Positions 34,501 to 42,920 of a DNA stretch of 59,604 nt are shown here, piece by piece (position 1 is the first letter of the stretch; every line of letters begins with the position of its first letter). The stretch comes from Prauserella endophytica (lineage in GTDB: Bacteria > Actinomycetota > Actinomycetes > Mycobacteriales > Pseudonocardiaceae), in contig NZ_SWMS01000033.1 in the NCBI RefSeq assembly GCF_005146945.1, positions 1 through 59,604 of the forward strand, read 5' to 3'. The position numbers and the translations under genes are program-made. The notes under the pieces were generated by a model. It made no database searches. It worked only from the letters and a program-made list of their open reading frames with translations, and was not told where the DNA came from.

Positions 34501-35205
34501 ATGACAACGACGACGACACCCGAGACAACCCACGCCACCACACCGAGCGTGCCGCCGCGCATGACGAAACACGACCGGGTGGCACTCGATGCGATCCACA
34601 TCGCTGCCGCGCTACCGGGCAGGTGGACCCTTGGCCGTGGCCGCAATCGCTACGAGGTCGCGGACCTGCTGTGCCTGGACACCGGGACCCGAATCGGTGT
34701 GCTCCCGTGGGAACGGCGCGCGTGGGGTTATGACCTGGTACCGGGGGAGGTCCCGCGATGGCTCCGGGACGTGTTCGTGTGGCCGCGCGAACACGACCCC
34801 GACGCTCATCCCGGGTTCGCCGTCGGTACCCCGGCTGCCGAGGTCGCCGCCTACATCCACGACACCCTCCTCCCGCGCTACCACCGGGCCCTCGCGCAAG
34901 CCGAAACCGCCAAACGGGAGCGCGACGCAACCCGCGCACGCGAGCGGGCCGCCCGCGACCAGATCGCCGAACAGCTGCAACGCGGGTTCCCGCCGGAGCC
35001 CGACCACGACCCGCGCTGGCCCGAACGCGTACAGATCTACTACCTCGGGTTCGACGACCTCATGCGCATTCAGCTGACCATGCCGGTCGACGACGCGATC
35101 GCCCGCGCACCCGCCCTCGCCCGCGCCCTCGACGTACCGGTCGACGACGACACGACAACACCGTCCCAGCCCGGCGACAACCCCGACGAGGAGCGCAACC
35201 GATGA
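34501..35205 (+). CDS. hypothetical protein
   Basis: A 234-residue protein with AGAAAGGAAA upstream of the ATG at 34501. The N-terminal 40 residues are Thr/Pro-rich. A globular part follows (RVALDAIHIAAALPGRWTLG, YEVADLLCLDTGTRIGVL), then a coiled coil (RALAQAETAKRERDATRARE) and a C-terminal alpha/beta segment (VQIYYLGFDDLMRIQL). No family is recognised. Its stop overlaps the next start (ATGA). Confidence 0.65.
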   Translation: MTTTTTPETTHATTPSVPPRMTKHDRVALDAIHIAAALPGRWTLGRGRNRYEVADLLCLDTGTRIGVLPWERRAWGYDLVPGEVPRWLRDVFVWPREHDPDAHPGFAVGTPAAEVAAYIHDTLLPRYHRALAQAETAKRERDATRARERAARDQIAEQLQRGFPPEPDHDPRWPERVQIYYLGFDDLMRIQLTMPVDDAIARAPALARALDVPVDDDTTTPSQPGDNPDEERNR

Positions 35206-35666
35206 CAACCACTGACACTCTTGCCGGACGCTCCGCCGAGGCACTCGGCCGAGCCCGTCGCCAGGACCCCGGCTTCGACAGCCGCCCGTGCGATGTTCAG
35301 CGCGCCATCACCCGCCGACGCTTGGTCCGGGACGTGACCGACGTGTTCGCCGTCGCGTGCGAGGCGGTGACGGTCACCGATGACCCGGACCGGGAACACG
35401 GTGGCTGGCGCTGGTATCGCGTGACCATCGCCGACGATGGCACCGAGTACCGGTTCACCTCCTTCGCTGGCACGGTGGACGACCTGCGCGCCCTCGCGCC
35501 GTGCCCGGAGTGCGCCGGCGAGGTCGCCGCGGGCGAGGCCACCGACCTCGCCACCCTCGGCCGCTTCCTCGACGCACGGACCAACGGTCACCCGGTGCCC
35601 GCGCCGCTGGGATTCGGATCCGACGTCGGGCACCAGCCCGCCTGCCCGCTCCGCGAGGACTCCTGA
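35202..35666 (+). CDS. zinc-knuckle protein, paralog of 33951-34460
   Basis: A 154-residue protein. VTVTDDPDREHGG, YRFTSFAGTVDDLRALAP, CPECAGEV, TDLATLGRFLD and HQPACP follow the same order as in 33951-34460, so the two are diverged duplicates flanking 34501-35205. There are four candidate zinc ligands. The start overlaps the previous stop (ATGA). Confidence 0.7.
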   Translation: MTTTDTLAGRSAEALGRARRQDPGFDSRPCDVQRAITRRRLVRDVTDVFAVACEAVTVTDDPDREHGGWRWYRVTIADDGTEYRFTSFAGTVDDLRALAPCPECAGEVAAGEATDLATLGRFLDARTNGHPVPAPLGFGSDVGHQPACPLREDS

Positions 35667-35708
35667 CTGCGTCCAGTTCGCACAACCCGCGAGGAAAGGA
35701 ACGCCGAC

Positions 35709-36200
35709 ATGGCCACACGAACGGACTTCTACATCGGCTCGGGCCCGACGGCCCAGTGGGTCGGCAGCCTGCTCTTCGCCTGCCATCCCGACAACCTCCT
35801 TAAACACGAACACGGCCGCGCCGCCCTGACCGCAAGCCTGCCGTCCACCTACTGCGAGGCCGTGGACGAGCTTCTGCTGATGTGGCCCGTCGGCGGTTTC
35901 GGTGCCGCACACGCGCCGCGCCACGGGTGGCCGTGGGACTGGGAAACCAGCCATGTCAACGACTGGATCATCACCTACCTCTCCGGCCCGGACAGCGGCG
36001 TGCACATGACAGCGGGCGGCGGCGACCGCTGGCACCGTCTCGACCCCGCCGAGCCCCGCCCGCCGTTGCGGTGCGGACCGCCGGATTTCGCGACGTGGCT
36101 GCGCGACCCCAGTGCGGCGCCAGCGGTCCCGCTCCCGGTGTACCGCGCGCCCGGCGCGCCCTCCATCGACTACTCGCGCGTGCTGTGGCGGCAGCCATGA
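35709..36200 (+). CDS. tandem family protein 1 (TDFYxGxG)
   Basis: A 163-residue protein with GAAAGGAA upstream. TDFYIGSGPTAQWVGSL, CHPDNLL, GWPWDWETSHVNDWIITYL and GGGDRWHRLDP recur in the genes at 36445 and 36921, so this is the first of three tandem paralogs. It has many Trp/Gly residues and no catalytic motif that I recognise. A small-beta, carbohydrate- or ligand-binding type of fold is a guess. Confidence 0.7.
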   Translation: MATRTDFYIGSGPTAQWVGSLLFACHPDNLLKHEHGRAALTASLPSTYCEAVDELLLMWPVGGFGAAHAPRHGWPWDWETSHVNDWIITYLSGPDSGVHMTAGGGDRWHRLDPAEPRPPLRCGPPDFATWLRDPSAAPAVPLPVYRAPGAPSIDYSRVLWRQP

Positions 36201-36430
36201 CCCGACCGAACGATCAGGACAGGAAGAAGCGGCTCCTGTGGACCGTGCTGGCCGTGATGCTGCCGGGACCGTGGACACCGGTGATCGTGCTGGCCTACAT
36301 CCTCGGCCGCGCCGCCGAGCGCGATCAGAGCACCACGCACGACGACGAAGTACCGCCATACCCGCCGCCTGATCCCTACGCCTGCGTCCCGGCACCACAC
36401 GGCCGGAATCCCTACGCACCACCACGATAA
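36197..36430 (+). CDS. small membrane protein
   Basis: A 77-residue protein with one hydrophobic segment (LLWTVLAVMLPGPWTPVIVLAY, about residues 13-34), flanked by a basic N-terminus and a Pro/Tyr-rich C-terminus. The ATG overlaps the stop of the preceding TDFY gene (ATGA) and a 14-bp gap leads to the second TDFY paralog. The function is unknown. Confidence 0.65.
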   Translation: MTRPNDQDRKKRLLWTVLAVMLPGPWTPVIVLAYILGRAAERDQSTTHDDEVPPYPPPDPYACVPAPHGRNPYAPPR

Positions 36431-36444
36431 GGAGGCAACGGACC

Positions 36445-36924
36445 ATGTCGAGCTACACCGACTTCTACCTAGGACGTGGCGAGAACGCCGACTGGATCGG
36501 CTCCCTGCGCGGGGAGTGCTACCCCGACAACTTTCTCGCCGTCCCGCCCGCACGGCTGGCCTTGACCGCGACCACTGAGGACACCTTCCGTGCGGCGGTC
36601 GCCGATGTCCTCCTCGTGTGGGAGGACGAACGCCTCGGTCAGGGGTACCGGCCCGAACTCGGCTGGCCATGGCCGTGGTACAGCAGCCACAACAGCAGCT
36701 GGATCATCACCTTCGATCCCGAGGACGTGGCGGTGTTCGTCACCGTGGGCGGCGGGGTCCGCTGGCACCGGATCGACCCACACGACCCGGGCTTCCCCGA
36801 AGGCGACGACCCGCTCGGACCGCCCGACATCAACGCGTGGCTGCGCGATCCGGCCGCACCACCCTCGGTGCCGATGCCGCTCATGCGCGAGAAACCCGCC
36901 ACCGTCGGCGGTGAGGCCCCATGA
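36445..36924 (+). CDS. tandem family protein 2 (TDFYxGxG)
   Basis: A 159-residue protein, AAGGAGG upstream. [56 protein letters not shown] and [10 protein letters not shown] align along the whole length with 35709-36200, so it is a tandem duplicate. Overlaps the third copy by 4 bp. Confidence 0.72.
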   Translation: MSSYTDFYLGRGENADWIGSLRGECYPDNFLAVPPARLALTATTEDTFRAAVADVLLVWEDERLGQGYRPELGWPWPWYSSHNSSWIITFDPEDVAVFVTVGGGVRWHRIDPHDPGFPEGDDPLGPPDINAWLRDPAAPPSVPMPLMREKPATVGGEAP

Positions 36925-37736
36925 GCCGCTCGACGACGCACGATTTCTACCTCGGGCGCGGCCCGGACGCCGAGTGGCTCGGGTCGGTCCACCTCACCAG
37001 CAGCGCTCACGACGGCCTCGACGAGATCGAGCGGGCCCGGTCGCAGGGCGGGTTCCGGACCCTCGTCGACTTCTTCCTGCACGCCGCCGAGGTCGACGAA
37101 GCTGGGGAGGTCACCCACGCGGGACGCGAGTGGCCGTGGCCTTGGCCCACCAGCCACGGCACCGATTACGTCCACGCCTTCGACGAGGGCGTGGTGTGGA
37201 CCGCGCTGCGCGGAAACCGCTGGTCGGTACGCGCGGGCGAATACGTCCCGCCCGGACCGGGCGACAATCCGCTGGTGTTCCCGCACGGGCGGGCGACCTG
37301 CGGTTACACCGGAATCTATGCCGCCGACACCACCGCCCGCCGCTACGGCCCGCTACTCGGCGCGACCCACCGCCACGACCTGCCCCAGCTCGGCCTGCGG
37401 ATCCTGACCGACCTCACCGAGCCAGCCGGACCCGGTACCCCCAGCGACCTCGGCGAACTCCGGGCCCAGCTGCCACCACACCTGCGCTACGCGGTCACCG
37501 CCGACGAGGCGGCCGTCGAGCTGGAGTTCGAGGTGCTCGGCTATCGCGACGGCGACCCCGCCGCCGAGACGACCGCGCACGCCCTCTCGGCGCTGCCCGC
37601 CCTCTACGGATGGACCGACCCCAGTGGTGGGCCGCCCCGCTTCGGCGTGCGCGTGCTCATCGCCGACGACGAACGCCACACCACGCACCCGGTACTGGCC
37701 GACCCCCACACCCGCGCCGTGCTCACCACCTACTGA
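36921..37736 (+). CDS. tandem family protein 3 with extra C-terminal domain
   Basis: A 271-residue protein. The first 110 residues repeat the family pattern ([54 protein letters not shown]). The last 160 residues are a separate alpha/beta domain absent from the other two copies ([36 protein letters not shown]). Start in an ATGA overlap. Confidence 0.7.
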   Translation: MSRSTTHDFYLGRGPDAEWLGSVHLTSSAHDGLDEIERARSQGGFRTLVDFFLHAAEVDEAGEVTHAGREWPWPWPTSHGTDYVHAFDEGVVWTALRGNRWSVRAGEYVPPGPGDNPLVFPHGRATCGYTGIYAADTTARRYGPLLGATHRHDLPQLGLRILTDLTEPAGPGTPSDLGELRAQLPPHLRYAVTADEAAVELEFEVLGYRDGDPAAETTAHALSALPALYGWTDPSGGPPRFGVRVLIADDERHTTHPVLADPHTRAVLTTY

Positions 37737-37778
37737 CCCCCCAACTTTCCAACCCACCACGGGAAAGAAGAGGACACC

Positions 37779-38138
37779 ATGTCGCCGAACACCGCACGCG
37801 CCGACCAGCCCGCCGCAGACGAAGCAGCGGCGGCGGAGCCGCGCAGCGCCGCCTCTCATTACGCCGCCGCCGAGGCCCTGTTCACCCGCGCCCGCGCGAT
37901 CTACCCGACGCTGAGCAGCCGCGCCGTCGATCAGAACGAGTACCGACGCTGCCTCGACTGGGCGCGTATGCACCTGCGCCTCGCCGAGACCATCACCGCC
38001 GGAGCCGGACTAGTGCTCGCGCACCGCCAGCTGCTCGCAGGCGACGTGCGGCTGCACAACACCTACATCAGCTACGAAACCCACGAGTGGACCGAGCTGC
38101 TCAAAGACCGCCACGACACGACCGGGAGGCCAGCATGA
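37779..38138 (+). CDS. helical hypothetical protein
   Basis: A 119-residue Ala-rich helical protein ([48 protein letters not shown]), consistent with a small TPR- or four-helix-type fold. GGGAAAGAAG precedes the ATG. Its stop overlaps the next start (ATGA). Confidence 0.62.
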   Translation: MSPNTARADQPAADEAAAAEPRSAASHYAAAEALFTRARAIYPTLSSRAVDQNEYRRCLDWARMHLRLAETITAGAGLVLAHRQLLAGDVRLHNTYISYETHEWTELLKDRHDTTGRPA

Positions 38139-38491
38139 CCACACACCCCAACGACGCCGACGCCACGCCCTTGGAGGAGTCCTGCCCGGACTGCCACGTC
38201 AGCATCGGCCAGTACCACGTCGAGGGCTGCGACGTGGCCCGCTGCCTGGCCACCGGGCTGCAGCGCCTCGGCCACGCCGAGTCCTGCCGCTGCCCCCGGG
38301 ACGCCTGGACCGGACAGTGGCCCGGAGAAGCCGAGTGCCTGGAACTCGGCTGGATGCTCGGCCCCGGCCTGCCCGACCTCAACCGCCTCATGACCACGGC
38401 CACTTGGGACCCCGCCGCGCACCGCTGGACCCTCCCAGACCAACAGAACACCACCGACCTGCCCACGACTGTCAAAGGAGAGCCGCGATGA
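38135..38491 (+). CDS. Cys-rich zinc-binding small protein
   Basis: A 118-residue protein with [20 protein letters not shown] followed by RC, then CRCP and ECLELGW. Eight Cys and two His fit two zinc sites. This kind of CPDC...HxxGCD...RC module is common in small actinomycete plasmid and phage proteins. Overlaps the neighbours by 4 bp on both sides. Confidence 0.68.
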   Translation: MTTHPNDADATPLEESCPDCHVSIGQYHVEGCDVARCLATGLQRLGHAESCRCPRDAWTGQWPGEAECLELGWMLGPGLPDLNRLMTTATWDPAAHRWTLPDQQNTTDLPTTVKGEPR

Positions 38492-39327
38492 CCATGCCCA
38501 GCACCGCCCCGGACTCGTCCGCGGGCACCGACCTCGCCGCCGGCGAGTACTGGATCGAATTCGTCCCCGCCGCCCACGGCGAGCCGCACCAGCTCAGCTT
38601 TCCCGCCGTCGTCGAACCCGCCCGTCACCACGGGCTGTGGGTGCGGCCCCGGCTGCGCCGGGAGGTCGCCGAAGCGGTGTGCGACTGGCTCAACGTGGTC
38701 TACCCGGTCGACCCGGACTGGTACCCGCTGGCCCGCTTCGAAGGCGACCTGCTGGTGGTCTTCACCGGTCAGGCCGCGCACCAGCGCCACGAGATCGCCC
38801 TCGGCGAGGACGGCCGCTACCCGCTCGGGGAGCTGGGCCGCTGGTTCCTGTCCGGCCCGAGCCGCACCCGTGACCGCTTCTACCGGCAGCTCGACGTGCT
38901 GCGCGACGTCGAGCGGCACTACCCGCGTCCCGGCGAAACCGTCGTGACCTGTGATCCCGACAATCTGCCCGTGAGCGGGTTTCCCGCCCGAATCGAGAGC
39001 CGGGCCGCAGCGCCGTGGGTCCCGGTGCTGCGGCCCGAGGTCGCCGAGGCCGTGGCGGTGTGGTGCACGACGAACCATGACAAGGACCCCGACGAGTACC
39101 CGTTGGTGTACTTCGACGGCGACACCCTGGTCCACGTCCACCAGCATCTGCGCGCCCTCGACGGCTACCTGCCCTGGCGCATCGACCCCGATGCGGACGG
39201 GAACTACCGGATCGACGGCGACGAGTGGACCTTCCAGGCAGTCTCGGAGAAATCCGAGGGCGAGGTGTACCCGGTCGCGACAGCGCCGCAGCGCGGGCGG
39301 CGAGCCCAGTCGGGGCGTCCGGCGTGA
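38488..39327 (+). CDS. protein with a duplicated domain
   Basis: A 279-residue protein with an internal duplication. [20 protein letters not shown] ... [13 protein letters not shown] (about residues 56-90) and [20 protein letters not shown] ... [13 protein letters not shown] (about residues 180-214) share spacing, each followed by a His/Gly segment and a D-x-DGxY motif. A single, more distant copy occurs in 42921-43508. The fold is unrecognised. It overlaps both neighbours by 4 bp. Confidence 0.68.
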   Translation: MTMPSTAPDSSAGTDLAAGEYWIEFVPAAHGEPHQLSFPAVVEPARHHGLWVRPRLRREVAEAVCDWLNVVYPVDPDWYPLARFEGDLLVVFTGQAAHQRHEIALGEDGRYPLGELGRWFLSGPSRTRDRFYRQLDVLRDVERHYPRPGETVVTCDPDNLPVSGFPARIESRAAAPWVPVLRPEVAEAVAVWCTTNHDKDPDEYPLVYFDGDTLVHVHQHLRALDGYLPWRIDPDADGNYRIDGDEWTFQAVSEKSEGEVYPVATAPQRGRRAQSGRPA

Positions 39328-40016
39328 CCGCGCCCCGGCTGGTCGACGAGCGGGTCGCCACCAACGGCGAGCACCACCTGCTCGAACGCATCCACCACCA
39401 CGGGCCCGACACGCTGCGGGTCCGGGTCGTCCGGGATCTGCACTCGGCGGCCCGCTCCCGCGCGGTCGCCGAACGTCTCGACCCCGGTCACGGCTGGGCT
39501 GTGCTGGCCGAGCTACCCGCCCGCAAGTGGTACGACGCCACCTCGGGCTGCACCCTGGCCACCACGGCGCGCGTCCTGGGCAGCGTCGCGGGCACCGTGC
39601 TGGACACCGGGCTACGCGATCATCCACCGGGCGTCGTGTTCGGCGAGCGCTACGACGACACCGCCGCGCTCGAGCTACCGCAGCTGGCGGTCTGGCTGAC
39701 CGCCGAGGTCACCAGCCTCCTGCGGGCCCACCCGGACCCGGTGTGGCGAGCCGTGCGGTGCGCGACCATCGCCCGGCCCACGTCGCGGGAAATCCAGCTG
39801 AACCTCTACGGCCGCAGCGAGCCCGCCGAGCGCTGGGAACCCGACATCGACGACCAGCGGGTACTCGACGACATCGGGCGGCTGGCCGATGACCACAACT
39901 GGAACCGTGGCCACGAGCACCGCTTCATCCTGGTCATGCACGTCGTCACCGACCACTCCGCCCCGGCGCTGCTCGCCCGGGGCGCAGGGCCGGGCACGAT
40001 CACGACCGAGTCCTGA
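39324..40016 (+). CDS. hypothetical protein
   Basis: A 230-residue protein from a GTG in a GTGA overlap. It is an alpha/beta protein with a middle region LATTARVLGSVAGTVLDTG and a C-terminus RFILVMHVVTDHSAPALLAR. No recognised motif. Last gene before the DUF2075 NTPase (46-bp gap). Confidence 0.6.
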   Translation: MTAPRLVDERVATNGEHHLLERIHHHGPDTLRVRVVRDLHSAARSRAVAERLDPGHGWAVLAELPARKWYDATSGCTLATTARVLGSVAGTVLDTGLRDHPPGVVFGERYDDTAALELPQLAVWLTAEVTSLLRAHPDPVWRAVRCATIARPTSREIQLNLYGRSEPAERWEPDIDDQRVLDDIGRLADDHNWNRGHEHRFILVMHVVTDHSAPALLARGAGPGTITTES

Positions 40017-40062
40017 GACCCTGGCTCACGTTCATCCCGCGCCGAGGAGGACCGTACCCATC

Positions 40063-41316
40063 ATGCCGACCGCCGGATCACCCTCGCGCTCCGCGGCGCC
40101 CACCCTGTTCGACCTCGCGGCCTGCTCGCTCACCCACGCCGACGCATTCGCCTTGTCGCAGGACCAGCAGGCCGTCCTCGGACACGTCCACCGGCTCCTC
40201 ACCGACAAAGTCGGCGGCCAGAAGGCCGCGGTGGTGGTCGCCGGCACCGCGGGCTCGGGCAAGAGCGCCCTCGCGCTGACCCTGCTCGGCGAGGCGGTGC
40301 GCGCCGGTTACCGGGCCCGGCACGCCACCGGCTCGCAGGCGTTCACCACCGCGCTGCGCAAGACCGCCGGACACGGCTCCCGCGCCCGCCAGCAGCTCTT
40401 CCAGTACTTCGGCACCGCCGCCGACATCGAGCGGGGCGAGCTGGACTTGCTGGTGTGCGACGACGCCCACCAGCTGCGCGCCACCTCGAACACCCGCTAC
40501 ACCCCTGCCTCCCGCCGTAGCGACCGCACCCAAACCGAGCAGCTGCTCGACGCCGCGCGCGTCGTGGTCTTCCTGCTCGACGAGGACCAGGCGGTCCGCC
40601 CCGGCCAGATCGGCACCCGCGCCTACATCGAGACGACCGCGCGCGCCTGCGGCGCCACCGTGCACACGGCCCAGCTGGCGAGTCAGCACCGCCACCGCAG
40701 TACGCGCTACGCCAGCTGGGTCCGTCGCCTGCTCGGCCTCGACGACGCGCCGCTCCCTCCCGCTTCGTGGAACGCGGACGAGGGACCAGGTGAACGGTTC
40801 GAGCTGCGGGTGGCCGACAGTCCCGACGAGCTGGAGCAGCTGCTGGACACGAAGACCGAGCGGGGGGCGAGCGCGCGGATGACGGCCGGGTTGTGCTGGC
40901 CGTGGAGCGAGGCGAGACCGGGAAGTCCGCTGGTCGACGACATCGTCATCGGCGACTGGAATCGACCCTGGAGTGTGAAAGGCAACCGCGCGGTCAACGG
41001 GCTGCCGCCCTCGCCGTTGTGGGCGCTCGAGCCCGCGGGCGCCGGCCAGGTCGGCTGCGTCTACAGCGCGCAAGGCTTCGAGTACGACTACGGCGGCGTC
41101 ATCCTTGGCCCGGACCTGCTCTGGCGGGGTGACCGGTGGATCACCGACCCGGCCGCCACCCGCGACGACGCTCTCGACCGCGCACCAGCGGCCGACCTCG
41201 ACCTGTGGGTGCGCCGCACCTACAGCGTGCTGCTCACCCGGGCACGGGCGGGCACCGTGCTCTATTCCACCGACGCAGAAACCCGCGCCCTGCTGCACGG
41301 CATCATCGACGCGTAG
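40063..41316 (+). CDS. DUF2075 P-loop NTPase (SF1 helicase-like)
   Basis: A 417-residue protein with GAGGAGG upstream. Walker A is GTAGSGKS (61-68), Walker B-like VCDDAHQLR near 130, VVVFLLDEDQAVRPGQ is a motif III-like segment, YSAQGFEYDYGGVILGPDLL is motif V-like and YSVLLTRARAGTVLY is motif VI-like. The set matches DUF2075 proteins, which are SF1 helicase-like and often found in mobile elements and defence contexts. Whether it unwinds nucleic acid is unknown. It ends the plus-strand operon; a long hairpin follows at 41401. Confidence 0.88.
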   Translation: MPTAGSPSRSAAPTLFDLAACSLTHADAFALSQDQQAVLGHVHRLLTDKVGGQKAAVVVAGTAGSGKSALALTLLGEAVRAGYRARHATGSQAFTTALRKTAGHGSRARQQLFQYFGTAADIERGELDLLVCDDAHQLRATSNTRYTPASRRSDRTQTEQLLDAARVVVFLLDEDQAVRPGQIGTRAYIETTARACGATVHTAQLASQHRHRSTRYASWVRRLLGLDDAPLPPASWNADEGPGERFELRVADSPDELEQLLDTKTERGASARMTAGLCWPWSEARPGSPLVDDIVIGDWNRPWSVKGNRAVNGLPPSPLWALEPAGAGQVGCVYSAQGFEYDYGGVILGPDLLWRGDRWITDPAATRDDALDRAPAADLDLWVRRTYSVLLTRARAGTVLYSTDAETRALLHGIIDA

Positions 41317-41400
41317 CCGAACGCCCCCGCCATCCGTCCCCGGCACAGGCTCACGGGGACTCGGCTCATCGATGCAGTGGGCCAGGAACGGAAACCGGAA

Positions 41401-41447
41401 CGCCATCGTGCCCCGGGCCGTCAGTGACGGCCCGGGGCACGATGGCG
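41401..41447. terminator. 23-bp perfect inverted repeat, bidirectional terminator
   Basis: Arms 41401-41423 and 41425-41447 are exact reverse complements around a single base. They start 84 bp after the DUF2075 stop, in a gap between converging genes. The stem is very GC-rich (CCCCGGGCCGTCA at its inner end) and works in both directions. There is no U tract, which is normal for actinomycetes. It is the longest perfect palindrome noticed in the window. Confidence 0.75.
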
Positions 41448-41468
41448 TGTTGGGGAGGTGTGGGGTGG

Positions 41469-41484
41469 CCCCGCCCGTGCGGGG
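41469..41484. repeat. short hairpin CCCCGC/GCGGGG
   Basis: CCCCGC (41469-41474) and GCGGGG (41479-41484) with a 4-base loop, second of four hairpins in the same gap. Confidence 0.5.
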
Positions 41485-41491
41485 TGGTGCG

Positions 41492-41540
41492 GTGGATCAT
41501 CGCCGCCAACGCCGCTCCACCGTTGGCGTGGGCGATCCAC
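41492..41540. repeat. nested hairpin
   Basis: Outer arms GTGGATC (41492-41498) and GATCCAC (41534-41540) enclose inner arms CGCCAACG (41504-41511) and CGTTGGCG (41521-41528). Together they form one long, interrupted stem. Third hairpin in the gap between converging genes. Confidence 0.55.
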
Positions 41541-41576
41541 GCGCTACCAGGAGCGACCAAGCACGGGGTCGCGAAA

Positions 41577-41635
41577 ATCCGCGCGCAGGACCGGGTACTC
41601 CCAGAATATGGGGCGGTGGGTCCCTGCGCGCGGAT
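41577..41635 (-). terminator. terminator-like inverted repeat after the winged-helix gene
   Basis: ATCCGCGCGCAGG (41577-41589) and CCTGCGCGCGGAT (41623-41635) are a perfect 13-bp inverted repeat with a partial inner extension. It starts 14 bp beyond the stop of the minus-strand gene at 41650, where its terminator is expected. Confidence 0.6.
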
Positions 41636-41649
41636 GAGCCAGGCAGGTG

Positions 41650-42612
41650 TCAGGCTTCCAGTGCGGGCTCGTCGGCGTCCTCGGCCGTCGCCGGGACGTC
41701 GGTCTTGTCCGGGTTGATTTGAAACCGCTTCGGCGCCTCGCAGGTTTTGATCGCGTACCCGTCGGCGACGAGCTTCTCCAGGGCGTTGTTGACCGCGCCG
41801 CCCGATCGGCTCAGGTCCTTGCCGATCTTGGCGGGCCCAAAGCTCTCGCCCGGGTGGTTGGTCAGGTACTCCTCGACCAGCGCCCGCAGCCCGCCCTTGG
41901 GCAGTCGGTCCTTGTCCGTGCTAGCGGAGACGGCGCCTGTTGACGGTTCTGCCGAGGGCGGCTCGCTCTCGGTCCCGCTGTCCACCGGACCCGCTGGTGC
42001 GGCGTCGGGCAGCGGGGTAGTGCCGTCGTTATCGGCGTCGCCATCCGAAGACGGAGCGGCCTTGTCGTCGCTGGTGTCCGTGGCGGGTGCGTCGGATTCG
42101 GAGTGGTCGTCGACTTCCGATCCGATGGTGGCCTCCTGCGCCGCTGTGATGTCCTCGGTGGTCGAGCCGTCGATGTCGGTGTCGGCCTCTTCCGTTGCCC
42201 CCGGGTCCTCGGTCGTGGCGTCGGCGATGTCGCTGGCGTGATCAGTCGGCTCGACGCTGGGCGTCCCGGTCACGTCCGGCTGCGCGTCCTCGGTGTCGGG
42301 TGCGGGGGCGTCCTGGTCCGGCGTGGCGAGGGCCCAGGTGTCGGGATTGCGCGGCCCGTCTCCTGCGGTCCGGATCGCGGTGCCCTCGCGGTCCCAGCGG
42401 GCCAGGATCTTCGCGGCGGTCGAGCGGCCGACTCCGGCGGCCATCGCCAGTTTGGCGGTGGTGGCGGAGGGATTGTCGGTCAGTGCCTTCCGCACCTTGT
42501 CCTCTGTAGTCGGTGCGTTCTGCTGGCCGGGAGCGTCGGCCACGGCGTGCAGATGGCGGTCGCCGTCGGTTGCGGCGGTGGTGGTGCGGGTGCTGCGGTT
42601 CTTGCGGGACAT
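41650..42612 (-). CDS. acidic protein with two winged helices
   Basis: A 320-residue protein starting MSRKNRSTRTTTAATD. An N-terminal winged helix (about residues 36-82: VRKALTDNPSATTAKLAMAA, GRSTAAKILARWDREG) and a C-terminal one (about 240-305: LRALVEEYLTNHPGESFGPA, SGGAVNNALEKLVADGYAI) are joined by a very acidic, Thr/Asp/Glu-rich linker of about 150 residues. The C-terminal unit resembles the winged helix fused to the MoxR-like ATPase at 30923. The dumbbell layout suggests DNA bridging or regulation of the cluster. It is divergent from 42921 and shares its promoter element. Confidence 0.8.
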   Translation of the reverse strand: MSRKNRSTRTTTAATDGDRHLHAVADAPGQQNAPTTEDKVRKALTDNPSATTAKLAMAAGVGRSTAAKILARWDREGTAIRTAGDGPRNPDTWALATPDQDAPAPDTEDAQPDVTGTPSVEPTDHASDIADATTEDPGATEEADTDIDGSTTEDITAAQEATIGSEVDDHSESDAPATDTSDDKAAPSSDGDADNDGTTPLPDAAPAGPVDSGTESEPPSAEPSTGAVSASTDKDRLPKGGLRALVEEYLTNHPGESFGPAKIGKDLSRSGGAVNNALEKLVADGYAIKTCEAPKRFQINPDKTDVPATAEDADEPALEA

Positions 42613-42710
42613 GACGAACTCCGTGTGTTGGTAGTACGGAAGGGGAAGGTCATGCCCCGGCCGGGGCGTTCGCCCGCCGGTGCGCATCCGGTTGTTCGGG
42701 CTACACGTCT

Positions 42711-42742
42711 ATGGACGCTTCGTCATCGCCTCCATGTCAAGC
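42711..42742 (-). promoter_or_regulatory. divergent promoter element, minus-strand copy
   Basis: Read on the minus strand it is GCTTGACAT-N14-AGCGTCCAT: a consensus -35 hexamer TTGACA with a downstream box at the -10 distance (GTCCAT, 18-bp spacing). It points towards the two-winged-helix gene starting at 42612. The exact mirror copy is at 42833-42864. Confidence 0.65.
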
Positions 42743-42832
42743 GATTCGTCAAACAAGACATGTGTCTCGTGTGGACACACCCGCCACATCCGGGGTTGAC
42801 GATGCGGCTAGTTCAGCGAAAACGTATATGTG

Positions 42833-42864
42833 GCTTGACATCCGGGCACACATGGAGCGTCCAT
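42833..42864 (+). promoter_or_regulatory. divergent promoter element, plus-strand copy
   Basis: GCTTGACAT (42833-42841), 14 bases, AGCGTCCAT (42856-42864): the same two 9-mers and the same spacing as the minus-strand copy, pointing to the gene at 42921, 56 bases downstream. Because both halves match exactly while the 14-bp spacer differs, selection on the two boxes is likely. Confidence 0.65.
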
Positions 42865-42920
42865 GGACCCCGTCATAGTGCGAAGCCCCACACCTGTGTT
42901 TCGAGAAGGACGTGTCTCCC

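Larger units (their letters stand above)
41317..41649. other. 333-bp gap between converging genes, four hairpins
   Basis: No gene is supported. Almost the whole stretch from 41401 to 41635 folds into the four hairpins listed separately. One terminator pair would suffice for two converging genes, so a structured non-coding RNA is possible. Confidence 0.5.
42613..42920. other. 308-bp divergent promoter region
   Basis: No gene. It carries the two mirror-image promoter elements and, between them, two ACATCCGGG words (about 42786 and 42838) and a TTGACG with ACGTATATG nearby. AAGGA ribosome-binding sites lie at either end (AGAAGGA at 42904-42910 for the plus-strand gene). Confidence 0.55.
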
